Assembly (NCBI GenBank): GCA_018660835.1 | Contig: JABJJN010000056.1 | Location: 1 to 64,000 of the forward strand | Length of the DNA: 64,000 nucleotides | Reading direction: 5' to 3' | Source: Gemmatimonadota bacterium | GTDB lineage: Bacteria; Latescibacterota; UBA2968; UBA8231 | Part shown: positions 1 to 8,174 of the stretch, piece after piece | How the letters are laid out: the number at the start of each line of letters is the position of its first letter | Position numbering within the stretch: the first letter of the stretch is position 1 | Program-made: the position numbers and the translations under genes | The notes under the pieces: model-generated | Told to the model about the DNA's origin: nothing | The model's database searches: none | What the model saw: the letters and a program-made list of their open reading frames with translations, nothing else

Positions 1-390
1 CTGCAAGTCGAGACATCTGGGTTACAGGCGCACCAAAATTCACAGCGTGCCCTTTTTGAATCACCACGCGATTCTTCATTCCCGTCGTATCCGGCAATTG
101 CGCCACTCGCCCAGCATCATTGCCGGTCATAGACGCAGCCACAGACAGGGCGATCCCGGCACCAGTACAAGCAGTGACACAACCCCATTCAGAGCCAAAG
201 GCCTTCGCGATGGTCTCCCCTGCGCGCTCTTGTATTTCGTCGAGATCGAAGAAATGCCCAAGACTCGAGCTGACCTGAGGGCGAATCTCGGGAAGCACAA
301 TCGCACCACCCAGGTGAGTCATTTTGCCACAGGCATTAATGATGCGGGTCAGATCATATTTCGCGTGTAGATCCAGCTGCTCGCTGCTCA
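1..390 (-). CDS. SelA-like PLP-dependent enzyme (partial, 3' end off window)
   Basis: An open frame reads 130 codons from an ATG at 390 to the left edge of the window without a stop. The product begins MSSEQLDLHAKYDLTRIINA and continues with GKMTHLGGA, an N-terminal pattern of the SelA-like/D-glucosaminate-6-phosphate ammonia-lyase group of PLP enzymes. The later segment TACTGAGIALSVAA fits the cofactor-phosphate binding loop. A GGGAG Shine-Dalgarno lies about 9 nt upstream of the ATG, which supports the start. The catalytic lysine would lie beyond the edge. Members of this group act on amino-sugar acids rather than tRNA, which fits the sugar-acid flavour of the neighbouring genes. That role is inferred from context. 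Confidence 0.8.
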
Positions 391-749
391 TACTGCCAAT
401 CTCCCGATGTTGGCACCGCACCGACTGGCACGGATGTGTCCGGCACAACAGCACGACATGCCTTGCCTACAGATTTGAAACGTGTAATCAATGGTGCTTC
501 TCGCCGTACCACCAACCGCATAAACTCGACCGGTAACTGCACGGCTCGAATCTGTCTACCCCAACTGCCTTCTCATTGCGAATTCGGCGATTGTCGGTTA
601 GCTTGCATAAAGCCTCAGTATGTAAGCCCCCCCAAGATTTCAGCGTATTTCTCAGTATCCGCGTCCTCAAGTGCGTCCTGCACCGAAATACCCGGACGAG
701 AGCCGCAACGAGTCTCGGGCAGTCTTCTTTACCATCCGGACAGGATTTC
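391..749. other. Divergent intergenic region
   Basis: This stretch separates the minus-strand PLP-enzyme gene from the plus-strand helicase gene, so it must carry both promoters. Short open frames on both strands cross it, but none has a good ribosome-binding site or recognisable sequence. I could not find a convincing -35/-10 pair, hairpin or repeat in it. Confidence 0.5.
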
Positions 750-2297
750 ATGGATACGGAAACAACCTTCGAGCGCCTTGCGCTCATCCCGCAGCTTCTA
801 CGTGCCCTCGCTGACGAGGGCTACACCACCCCATCTCCGATTCAACGCGATGCGATTCCCGAGGCCCTTGCTGGCCGGGACGTGCTCGCCACGGCACAAA
901 CTGGCACAGGTAAGACTGCTGCCTTCACTCTGCCGATGCTTCAGCACCTGCACGAAAAGCAAGCGCAAGGTAAGAGTCTTCGTGCGCTGATCCTCACGCC
1001 GACACGCGAATTGGCCCTGCAGATTCAAGAGAATCTGGATGCCTATGGCCGCCACTTGCCGCTCAAGAGCACAGTCGTCGTAGGCGGCGTCGCCGCAGGC
1101 CCGCAGATCAGCAAACTCCGTCGTAAGCCACAGATTCTGGTGGCGACTCCGGGTCGACTACTCGACCTGATGGGACAAGGCGAAGTACGCCTCGATGCAA
1201 TCGAAATTGCCGTCCTCGATGAAGCGGATCGCATGCTCGACATGGGATTCATCCGCGACGTTCGACGGATCATGGCCGCCCTGCCGACGAAACGGCAGAC
1301 CTTCCTGGCTTCGGCAACGTTGCCGAAGGAAATCACACAGTTGGCCCATGATATGCTCACCGATCCAGCCAGGGTCGCTGTAGCTCCAACATCGACAGTC
1401 GCCGATAATATCGAACAGCAGGTCTTGTTCGTAGAGAAGGCGAACAAACGAGCCTTGCTCACGGAGATCTTGAAGGGACGCGATGTGGAGAGAGCGATTG
1501 TCTTCACGCGTACAAAGCACCGTGCGAATCGCGTCGCGCGTGATTTGGTCAAGAATGGCATCAGCGCCGACGCCATTCACTCAAACAAGAGTCAAGGTGC
1601 ACGCCAACGTGCCCTTGGTGACTTCGACGCCGGCAGGGTGCGTGTTTTGGTCGCAACGGATATCGTCGCCCGTGGTATCGATGTCGACGACATCACGCAT
1701 GTGATCAATTTCGAGATTCCGAACGAGCCAGAGTCTTATGTGCATCGAATCGGCCGAACGGCTCGAGCCGGCGCCGAAGGCGTCGCCATGTCCTTCTGTG
1801 AAGAGGACGAGCTGTCTTATGTACGCGCCATTGAGCGCCTGACGGGGATCGAATTGGCCTCTGCCGACGATCATCGCTTCCACTCTGACCGCATAGCCAC
1901 AATGTATGCCGACGGCGTAGCCACGTCTGCTCCCGCTCGAAACTCAAATCGCCAGTCTGCACAGGACCGGCCGCGGCGCAATGGCCGCCCAGGTGGCTCA
2001 CGCCCGAACAAGGGCCCAAACAAGGGTCCGGGCAAAGGCCAAGGTAAGGCGGGCCGCCAGGGCTCGGGGGAAGCCAAAGCCCAGTCCTCGGGTCGAGGAT
2101 CGACCGCGAATCGAACCCCAGCCTCTTCACGTCGTAAGGGTCCACGCCCCGAAGAGGCCTCTCGAAGCAACACGCATCGCAATGGTGCCAAAGCGAACGG
2201 CGAAAGCCATTCGCCAGCGGCACCACAAGCCCAGAATTCATCGGCCGACAGCACGGCGTCGAAATTCGGCAGAGGCCGGCGCTCCGCGACCAAGTAG
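750..2297 (+). CDS. rhlE: DEAD-box ATP-dependent RNA helicase, RhlE-like
   Basis: ATP-driven RNA-unwinding enzyme of about 515 residues. The helicase motifs appear in order: the Q-motif region TPSPIQ, motif I AQTGTGKT, PTRELA, TPGR, the DEAD box within VLDEADRMLDMGF, SAT, then C-terminal-domain motifs IVFTRTK, ATDIVARGID and HRIGRTARAG. The last ~100 residues form a basic, Gly/Pro/Lys-rich tail with repeats such as NKGPNKGPGKGQGK, typical of an RNA-binding extension. The frame is open upstream to 576, but the conserved region begins right after the ATG at 750, which has an ACAGGA site 5-8 nt upstream. Likely role: ribosome assembly or RNA decay, especially in the cold (family knowledge). Confidence 0.9.
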   Translation: MDTETTFERLALIPQLLRALADEGYTTPSPIQRDAIPEALAGRDVLATAQTGTGKTAAFTLPMLQHLHEKQAQGKSLRALILTPTRELALQIQENLDAYGRHLPLKSTVVVGGVAAGPQISKLRRKPQILVATPGRLLDLMGQGEVRLDAIEIAVLDEADRMLDMGFIRDVRRIMAALPTKRQTFLASATLPKEITQLAHDMLTDPARVAVAPTSTVADNIEQQVLFVEKANKRALLTEILKGRDVERAIVFTRTKHRANRVARDLVKNGISADAIHSNKSQGARQRALGDFDAGRVRVLVATDIVARGIDVDDITHVINFEIPNEPESYVHRIGRTARAGAEGVAMSFCEEDELSYVRAIERLTGIELASADDHRFHSDRIATMYADGVATSAPARNSNRQSAQDRPRRNGRPGGSRPNKGPNKGPGKGQGKAGRQGSGEAKAQSSGRGSTANRTPASSRRKGPRPEEASRSNTHRNGAKANGESHSPAAPQAQNSSADSTASKFGRGRRSATK

Positions 2298-2305
2298 GCC
2301 CCACC

Positions 2306-3040
2306 TTGCTTACGACCGATCAGATCCAATCCTTCAAAGACAATGCCTTTCTTGTCCTTCCTGGCTTCGTTGATGTAGACCAGATTGCCGCGTGGCGCGA
2401 GCAATTCTGGTCTCATATCGGAGCTCAGGCCGAAGATTCGTCCACGTGGCCAGACAACTATGTGATCGGGGATTTCTCCGTGAACCCTCCCCTGGGTGAT
2501 CTTCCACAGATGCGGTCTATCGTCGACCAACTCGGTGGTGGCATGTTCGCAGGTGGCGGCGGTTCAATGCTCGTGCAGTGGCCGAAGACGGACGACTCAT
2601 CCTGGAGCCTGCCCGCAAACGGACATATCGATGGGTATGGGCCAGGTGGTTGGAGTGGCGGCTTCATGCTTGGCGCGACCACATATCTTGAGCCAGTTGA
2701 AGAGCAAGGAGGCGGATTCGTCTATTGGCCTCAGAGTCATCATGGAGTCCACGATTTCTTTCGTGAATTCCCCAAGCAGTTGGATGGCAGCTTTACGGAT
2801 CGCGACGACTGGGAAGAGCGGAAATGGGCGATGTTCAGTGAGCGGACACCGACAGAACCTGTCGAGTTCACCGGGGAGGCAGGCGATACCATCCTCTGGC
2901 ACTGCTTTCTTTGTCACGGCGGATCCATGAATGTCCGTTCACGTCCTCGGCAGGCTGTCTTCTCCCGTTGGCATCGGTCAGATCGAGAAGAGATGAAGTA
3001 CGATGTACCTGAAGATCTCTGGAAATACTGGGCCATCTAG
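2306..3040 (+). CDS. Phytanoyl-CoA dioxygenase (PhyH) family protein
   Basis: Predicted Fe(II)/2-oxoglutarate-dependent oxygenase of 244 residues. The iron facial triad is visible as H107-x-D109 (in NGHIDGYGP) and a distal histidine near 204 (in LCHGGS), followed by an arginine-containing strand (RQAVFSRW) that would hold 2-oxoglutarate. It starts at a TTG only 8 nt after the helicase stop, and no in-frame ATG lies near the N-terminus, so it may be co-transcribed with the helicase. It is the first of three PhyH-family genes within 5.3 kb. The substrate cannot be told from sequence; despite the family name, many bacterial members act on small secondary metabolites or osmolytes. Confidence 0.8.
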   Translation: MLTTDQIQSFKDNAFLVLPGFVDVDQIAAWREQFWSHIGAQAEDSSTWPDNYVIGDFSVNPPLGDLPQMRSIVDQLGGGMFAGGGGSMLVQWPKTDDSSWSLPANGHIDGYGPGGWSGGFMLGATTYLEPVEEQGGGFVYWPQSHHGVHDFFREFPKQLDGSFTDRDDWEERKWAMFSERTPTEPVEFTGEAGDTILWHCFLCHGGSMNVRSRPRQAVFSRWHRSDREEMKYDVPEDLWKYWAI

Positions 3041-3121
3041 CAACGTCTCGATCCACCGCGAGTCAATGCGCGGCCTCCCTGCCCGTTGGCAGTGACCTGC
3101 AGGCGGTGCAAGAAACGTCCC

Positions 3122-4990
3122 TTATAGCGTGCTGCCCGCCTCGTAGGCGTCTTGTTCGCCTTCCATCAGGTCCTCACGGTCGGCTTTCTTGATCAGATAC
3201 TGCCAGGTGAGCCAACCACCTGCTGCCGTGACTACGAAGCCCATGGCCGAGCGATCCGCAGAGCCCAATACGAGTTGCCCCACGGCATAGATGGCCCCCC
3301 AGATCAGCATGATGCAACCGGCGAAGGCGAGCAGATCCTTGGGATCGAAACGTTCGTGCTCAACGCCTGCCTGGGCGGCGACGTGTTTCCAGCTTCGTCC
3401 AGGCGGCCGTACCCTCCGGTAGAATCTCTGCAATGTTTCAGGTGACTCGGGGCTCGTGTTCAGCGTCACACCGATCCAGATGACATTCACGACAGCAGCG
3501 CCCATCATCAGCAGCACGGCACTCCGATCAGAGGCATTTGGAACCGCTTCAGCCAACCAGACTTGATCCGCTACCCATAGCTGCAGGATGCCGTTGACCA
3601 CAACGGCACTGACCATGGCGCTGATCTCCGACCAAGCATTGACACGCCACCAGTAGAAACGCAAGGCAAAGACCAGACCGATCCCGGCCATCCAGCCCAC
3701 GAGGATGCGGTTGGCGTCGCCGATACTCTCTATCAGAAACATGGCAACCAATGCTGCTGCCACGGCAGTGGTTACCATCACCACGCGAGAAGCGACGACA
3801 TAGTGAGCCTCGGACTGCCCTGGTCGCCAGAAGCGTGCGTAGAAGTCGCGTACCAGGTAGCTGGCACCCCAGTTCAGATGCGTGTCCACCGTCGACATGA
3901 AGGCAGCACAGAGGAAGGCAACCATCACGCCCATCCAACCGGCGGGCATGTAGTCCACCACAGTATTGATGTAGGTGAGTTCCTGAATCTGGCGGGCATT
4001 CTCGGCCGTCGAGCCGATGTGCTGGGGGTAGAGGACGACGGTGCAGAGGGCGACGACAATCCAAGGCCATGGTCGAATGGCATAGTGAGCGACGGTAAAC
4101 CAGAGAGTCGCGAGCTGTGCTTCCTTCTCGGTCCGCGTCGCGAGCATCCGCTGTGCCACGTATGCACCACCACCCGGTTCGGAGGCGGGGTAGTAGCTGC
4201 ACCACCATTGTGCCAGAAAGAAGCTGACGAGCATGATCCAGGGGATATCTGCAATGCCCGGTGTCGGAAAAAACTCGAGGACGCCATCGCCCAGTGGGTG
4301 TAGCGCCACAACCTGCTCTCGCATGGCTGCAAGGCCACCGACTTCGCCGACAACAGCGACCGCCAGGTAGACAGATGCGGCAACGGCAATGCCAAACTGG
4401 ACGAAATCTGTCGTGACGACACCCCAGAGACCTGCCATCGACGAATAGACCGCGACGAGTCCGATGAGGACGACCAGAACAAGCCAGACCTCGGTGTGGT
4501 CGCGAGCCGACGGATCCAACCCCAAAAGCACAGCCGTCACCCCATAGGCACCAAAGGTCAGCCATGCCATGATGAATGTGTTGACGACACCACCAAAGTA
4601 GAGAGCGCGAAAACCGCGCAGCCATGCTCCCGGCCTGCCACCGTATCGGAGTTCGGAAAACTCGACATCCGTCGTCACCTTGGCTCGACGCCACAGGCGC
4701 GCGAAGAACACGACGGTGAGCACATTGGAGAGCGCAAAGCTCCACCACCACCAGTTCATGAAGACACCGTTGGCCCAAATAAACCCGGTGATCAGCAGAG
4801 GAACACCCGCCGAAAAGGTCGTGGCGACCATCGACGTGCCGGACAGCCACCAGGGCAGGTCACGCCCCGAGAGGAAGAAATCCGTCGTCGTTCGGCGTGC
4901 CAGCCGATAGAACAGGGGCCCCATGGACAAGGCGAAAAGGATGTAGGCCCCAATGATGACCAGATCAGCTGTGGCGAAATTCTTCAGCAT
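3122..4990 (-). CDS. Sodium:solute symporter (SSS) family transporter
   Basis: Inner-membrane transporter of 622 residues with about 13-14 hydrophobic segments. The N-terminus (LVIIGAYILFALSMGPLFYR, then TTTDFFLSGRDLPWW) carries the typical SSS opening, with the GRDLPWW motif after the first helix and TFSAGVPLLITG in the next. Sodium-coupled uptake of a sugar, sugar acid or similar organic solute is expected from the family. It starts 10 nt downstream of the stop of the preceding PhyH gene, so it is the last gene of a minus-strand operon (PhyH, DapA-like, PhyH, symporter). That pairing suggests it imports the substrate the operon enzymes process, which is an inference. Confidence 0.9.
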   Translation of the reverse strand: MLKNFATADLVIIGAYILFALSMGPLFYRLARRTTTDFFLSGRDLPWWLSGTSMVATTFSAGVPLLITGFIWANGVFMNWWWWSFALSNVLTVVFFARLWRRAKVTTDVEFSELRYGGRPGAWLRGFRALYFGGVVNTFIMAWLTFGAYGVTAVLLGLDPSARDHTEVWLVLVVLIGLVAVYSSMAGLWGVVTTDFVQFGIAVAASVYLAVAVVGEVGGLAAMREQVVALHPLGDGVLEFFPTPGIADIPWIMLVSFFLAQWWCSYYPASEPGGGAYVAQRMLATRTEKEAQLATLWFTVAHYAIRPWPWIVVALCTVVLYPQHIGSTAENARQIQELTYINTVVDYMPAGWMGVMVAFLCAAFMSTVDTHLNWGASYLVRDFYARFWRPGQSEAHYVVASRVVMVTTAVAAALVAMFLIESIGDANRILVGWMAGIGLVFALRFYWWRVNAWSEISAMVSAVVVNGILQLWVADQVWLAEAVPNASDRSAVLLMMGAAVVNVIWIGVTLNTSPESPETLQRFYRRVRPPGRSWKHVAAQAGVEHERFDPKDLLAFAGCIMLIWGAIYAVGQLVLGSADRSAMGFVVTAAGGWLTWQYLIKKADREDLMEGEQDAYEAGSTL

Positions 4991-5000
4991 CCGTTAGCCC

Positions 5001-5786
5001 TCATGCCGGGGAGAGAGCCCCCTCCCCAAATACCACAGGATAGGTCGCGTCGTTGTTGGTCACGGTTGCGGCATCCATGTAGCAAACGCTGAAGGCGCGG
5101 CGCGATTGGTCCGTTCGATTCACGTCCGACGTGTGCAAGAGCCAGTTGTGCAGCAGCACCACATCCCCTGCTTCCAATTCGAGATAGACAGAGTCCTGCC
5201 GCTGAGAGACCTCCTCTACCATCTCATCACTTAGGAATCCTGAGCCATGATCCGGGTTCAGCAATTTGTGATGTGATCCAGGAATGACTTGTACACAGCC
5301 ATTCTCTTTCGTCGCAGGATCGAGGGCCGTCCACACGGTGATCTGTGGATCACGATCTAGATTTGTCCATCGATCCTGGTGCCAGACCAGATAGGAGCCG
5401 AGTCCGGAGGGCTTGTTCATGAACATGGCGCGGAAGCACGCGACATCCGCCGCTGCGCCATAGGCGTGGGAACAGATATCGCGATAGAGTGGCTTTTGCA
5501 GGTAAGCGAGGAACAATGGATCTATTTCAAGATCCTGGATCTTCCGATAGTCGAGATGCGCTCCTTTGTGCCCCCGTGATTGAGGCCCCGGCTTTGAATC
5601 CGGACCATCGGCTCGATCCAACTGCATTGCCACCTTGTCATAGTCGATGTCCGCCGTACCCATCATGATGTCGTCGATGCGCTGTTGCAGAGCGGCTGTC
5701 TCTTCTGCGGCAGCTGTTCCCAGATGTACGTAACCTTGTTCCTGGAAGTCTTGCCATTGCTGCTGTGTGAGGGTGTCCTGTAGCAC
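5001..5786 (-). CDS. Phytanoyl-CoA dioxygenase (PhyH) family protein
   Basis: Predicted Fe(II)/2-oxoglutarate oxygenase, 261 residues from the GTG at 5786. The canonical iron motif is HQD (in VWHQDRW), with a distal histidine in LLHTSDVNR and an arginine pair in QSRRAFSVCY for 2-oxoglutarate. The frame is open up to 5957, but the extra 57 residues would overlap the upstream gene and look unlike the family. The GTG is preceded by AGGAG and directly by the conserved TLTQQQWQDFQEQGYVHL opening. It sits between the DapA-like gene (73 nt gap) and the symporter (10 nt gap) in one operon. Confidence 0.83.
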   Translation of the reverse strand: MLQDTLTQQQWQDFQEQGYVHLGTAAAEETAALQQRIDDIMMGTADIDYDKVAMQLDRADGPDSKPGPQSRGHKGAHLDYRKIQDLEIDPLFLAYLQKPLYRDICSHAYGAAADVACFRAMFMNKPSGLGSYLVWHQDRWTNLDRDPQITVWTALDPATKENGCVQVIPGSHHKLLNPDHGSGFLSDEMVEEVSQRQDSVYLELEAGDVVLLHNWLLHTSDVNRTDQSRRAFSVCYMDAATVTNNDATYPVVFGEGALSPA

Positions 5787-5859
5787 GGTCTCGCATTCTC
5801 CTGTCTGGGGCCGAATCCTACGTTGCACAACCTGACGAGTGTCGAGTCTGCCTGCTGCT

Positions 5860-6771
5860 CTACAGATCGAACAGACCGGCGTGTCGAGCGACGCGCAGCA
5901 GCTGTTGCTTCTGCCAATCTGTGGCAAATCCTGGGACCGGCTCACGCACAAAGTCATTGGCGATCACACCACGCGCGACGAGCAACGTCTTCCACACGCA
6001 GCGATTGCAGACCTCCTTCTCGTAGGCAGCCAAACGCGAAAAGGGAGCAAAGAAGTCCATCGCCGCGTCGCCCTGATCGGCATCCAGTAAGTCCCATGTG
6101 CGTCGGAAGACATCAGGCATATAACATGCCGGCATCGTCCCACAACATCCGGCTTCTACTTCCTCGGGTAGGAACATACCGCTGTTCCCGCCAAAAACGC
6201 CTTCCAGGGATGTGCCGATCGCGGCAGCAAAACCTCTCGCTTTGTGGATGATGTTGCCGGATTCCAGCTTCACATGTGTAAATCCATCCAATGACTCTGC
6301 GAGTCCGATGATGTCCGTTGTCGACATCTGAATGTCACTGAGGACGTGATCCTGCAACACAAGAGGGATAGAAACGGACTGATCGAGGACCCGAAAGAAA
6401 CTCTCGATCTCTGCAGGCCCCGCCCGCCAGCGGCCGAAAAAAGGCGGCAGAGACATGATCGCACTGGCTCCGGCCGACTCGGCATAGACGGCGGCCGCAG
6501 CTGCGACGGGTGCCGATGGATGATTCACTGTAACAATGACAGGAACTCGATCGGCGACACGCTTGAGAACGAAGCTGAGCAGGGCCTGCTTCTCGACCTC
6601 CGACAGCAGGTGCCCTTCAGAAGCATTCGCCAACGTGACGAGTCCATGCGTGCCTTGCTCGATGCAGAACTCGATGAGTCGCTCCTGACTCGCGTAGTCG
6701 ATGGCGCCATCATGATCAAAGCATGTCGCAAGAATCGGAAAGACACCCCGCAAGGAGGATGGAGTTCTCAT
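5860..6771 (-). CDS. Dihydrodipicolinate synthase/N-acetylneuraminate lyase family protein
   Basis: TIM-barrel aldolase-type enzyme of 303 residues, the usual family size. The opening GVFPILATCFDHDGAID and the THGLVTLANASEG loop match the DapA/NanA fold, and K168 in THVKLES is the likely Schiff-base lysine. Two positions differ from true DapA: the GTTGE loop is ANASE, and the tyrosine of the YNVP motif is replaced (VLQDHV, Q140-D141). It is therefore probably not lysine-pathway DapA but a keto-acid or sugar-acid lyase. Its start overlaps the stop of the upstream PhyH gene by 4 nt (ATGA), so translation is probably coupled. Confidence 0.82.
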   Translation of the reverse strand: MRTPSSLRGVFPILATCFDHDGAIDYASQERLIEFCIEQGTHGLVTLANASEGHLLSEVEKQALLSFVLKRVADRVPVIVTVNHPSAPVAAAAAVYAESAGASAIMSLPPFFGRWRAGPAEIESFFRVLDQSVSIPLVLQDHVLSDIQMSTTDIIGLAESLDGFTHVKLESGNIIHKARGFAAAIGTSLEGVFGGNSGMFLPEEVEAGCCGTMPACYMPDVFRRTWDLLDADQGDAAMDFFAPFSRLAAYEKEVCNRCVWKTLLVARGVIANDFVREPVPGFATDWQKQQLLRVARHAGLFDL

Positions 6772-7601
6772 TCTTCCACGGTTCCGTCTTCCTTCAGTAC
6801 CGGTCGATCCAGGCGAGTATGATAGGGGGGCTCGAGGACTGCACGTTGCGCGGGGGTCATATCACGTAGGACGGTCTCGGGCCAGGGATTGTAACCAGGG
6901 GCGTAGGCGACATTTCCAGGTGACATGCGGAAAAGCACCGAGCGGCGGTCATGGTCCGCCGTCCATGGAATCGTGCCGTGTGTGACGGCCTCGGTAAAGA
7001 CAACGACATCACCCGCCTTGCAGGTGATGTGGCGGACGATCTCCTGATGTGCCTCCCACTTGCGAATCGGCGTTGGACAGGAAACGTTGCCTTTGTGCGT
7101 TCCAGGTATCACAACAAGGCCTCCGTCCCCGGGATTCACGTCAGCCAGCTGCCAGGCGACGACGGTGAGACCATTGTGCATGCGGCCATTGCGCCAGATG
7201 TAGTACTGATTCGGATCGAAACCGGGGCCGGAAGATCCGTGGAAGATGTGGCCCTCGGCCCCTTTGCGCATCGAGATGAGACCTCCACTGTGATCGAGGC
7301 GATAGCCCTTGCCGATGATCGCGTGCAGGTAGGGCACCAATCGGGGATGGCATAACATCGACCGAAAAGGATCACACCACGGATGATCCCAACCCAATAG
7401 GCCGCCGAGGTCACCTCTGCCCGTGGTTCCTTTCAGCGTTGCCGAATCACTCGACAGAGACAGATCACCCGTACGCTCGTTGATCTGGTCCGCGTGATGA
7501 TCGATTGCCGCATTGCATTGCGTGACCTCATCTGCGTTCAGAACCTGAGGGATCACGATATAGCCCTGCAGGTCGAAGAGAAATGTCTCGGTTTCGTTCA
7601 T
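6768..7601 (-). CDS. PhyH-family protein with non-canonical iron motif
   Basis: Protein of 277 residues with the PhyH fold signature (NGLTVVAWQLADVNPGDGG then VIPGTHKGN), an N-terminal QGYIVIPQVL and a distal histidine in AVTHGTIPW. The HxD motif expected 14-17 residues before LTVVAW is absent; the aligned stretch reads NQYYIWRNGRMHNG, and the nearest upstream histidine is in HGSSGPGFD. It may bind metal differently or not be a classical oxygenase. It is the first gene of the minus-strand operon and overlaps the DapA-like gene by 4 nt. ATG start at 7601 with only a weak GGA upstream. Confidence 0.75.
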   Translation of the reverse strand: MNETETFLFDLQGYIVIPQVLNADEVTQCNAAIDHHADQINERTGDLSLSSDSATLKGTTGRGDLGGLLGWDHPWCDPFRSMLCHPRLVPYLHAIIGKGYRLDHSGGLISMRKGAEGHIFHGSSGPGFDPNQYYIWRNGRMHNGLTVVAWQLADVNPGDGGLVVIPGTHKGNVSCPTPIRKWEAHQEIVRHITCKAGDVVVFTEAVTHGTIPWTADHDRRSVLFRMSPGNVAYAPGYNPWPETVLRDMTPAQRAVLEPPYHTRLDRPVLKEDGTVEE

Positions 7602-7624
7602 AGTTTTCGTTCCAGTCTCGAGTA

Positions 7625-8017
7625 CTACTCGAACAATCCTTCCCCTCTGGTACGCATGTGGGCTGGTATGGTTGGATCCCCACGTTCGGGTGCTTCACCG
7701 TCACCACCCTCGCCGCCGTCGTCGTCGGCTGCAGCCAGAGCCTTAAGATCACTCTTTGTGATTTCGATCTGGTGCTCCAGGTCCTGCTTCTGTCTGACAG
7801 CGAAGGAAATCATGTCTTTCGCCACCTTCACCCGCTCCTGGTGATGTCCCAGTTCCTGTCGTATGCCGAACAGTTTTTCGCGGATCTTGTAGATCTCCTT
7901 GCGCTTCTGTCCCAGCATCGTACCCGTGATCACCTTCGCTGCAATCACAATGGTGATCGCAACAAGCATCCAGAGGGCAATCGTATTGGTGTCTGGCAGC
8001 AGGGGTGTTTCGGACAT
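7625..8017 (-). CDS. Small membrane-anchored coiled-coil protein, unknown function
   Basis: I do not recognise a family. The 130-residue product has a short N-terminus, one hydrophobic helix at about residues 13-33 (IALWMLVAITIVIAAKVI), then a charged Lys/Glu/Gln-rich helical region likely to form a coiled coil to about residue 95, and an acidic Gly-rich tail (DDDGGEGGDGEAPERGD). It would be a single-span protein with its coiled coil probably cytoplasmic. The ATG has a very strong ribosome-binding site (AAAGGAGGG) 6 nt upstream, directly after a 10-bp hairpin. It lies 23 nt upstream of the PhyH-like gene on the same strand. Confidence 0.7.
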   Translation of the reverse strand: MSETPLLPDTNTIALWMLVAITIVIAAKVITGTMLGQKRKEIYKIREKLFGIRQELGHHQERVKVAKDMISFAVRQKQDLEHQIEITKSDLKALAAADDDGGEGGDGEAPERGDPTIPAHMRTRGEGLFE

Positions 8018-8031
8018 GGCAGCCCTCCTTT

Positions 8032-8064
8032 GGGCCTTGGTCGAAACTTACGAAACCAAGGCCC
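8032..8064 (-). promoter_or_regulatory. 10-bp perfect inverted repeat abutting a Shine-Dalgarno
   Basis: GGGCCTTGGT at 8032-8041 is repeated inverted as ACCAAGGCCC at 8055-8064, with a 13-nt loop. Read on the minus strand, the hairpin ends directly before AAAGGAGG, the ribosome-binding site of the coiled-coil gene starting at 8017. There is no T-run, so it is unlikely to be a terminator in that direction. A role in leader-RNA stability or translation control is possible; a protein-binding operator is the alternative. Confidence 0.55.
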
Positions 8065-8174
8065 TGACTGGAAATCCCAGCAGCAGAGGTCTCGACTTAG
8101 CGGACTCGCTGGTCTGACGAGGCCATTCTATCTTCTCCACATCAGACAGAACCCCGAAGGAAGAGGCGTTACAA

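Noticed and set aside
1..390. True SelA (selenocysteine synthase)
   Set aside because: The visible N-terminus fits the SelA-like sugar-acid enzyme group, and no selB, selC or selD is nearby.
354..542. Minus-strand open frame of 62 codons before the PLP-enzyme gene
   Set aside because: It overlaps the well-supported start of the SelA-like gene in another frame and has no recognisable motif.
1705..2530. Minus-strand frames of 199 and 219 codons opposite the helicase 3' end and the first PhyH gene
   Set aside because: They are antisense to two strongly supported genes and have no family motifs.
3549..4850. Long minus-strand frame of 433 codons inside the symporter gene
   Set aside because: It lies in another frame of the symporter coding region, rich in Arg/His/Cys as expected of a shadow, without family motifs.
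5787..5957. N-terminal extension of the second PhyH gene
   Set aside because: It overlaps the DapA-like coding region, is Cys/Arg-rich and lacks homology; the GTG at 5786 has a better ribosome-binding site.
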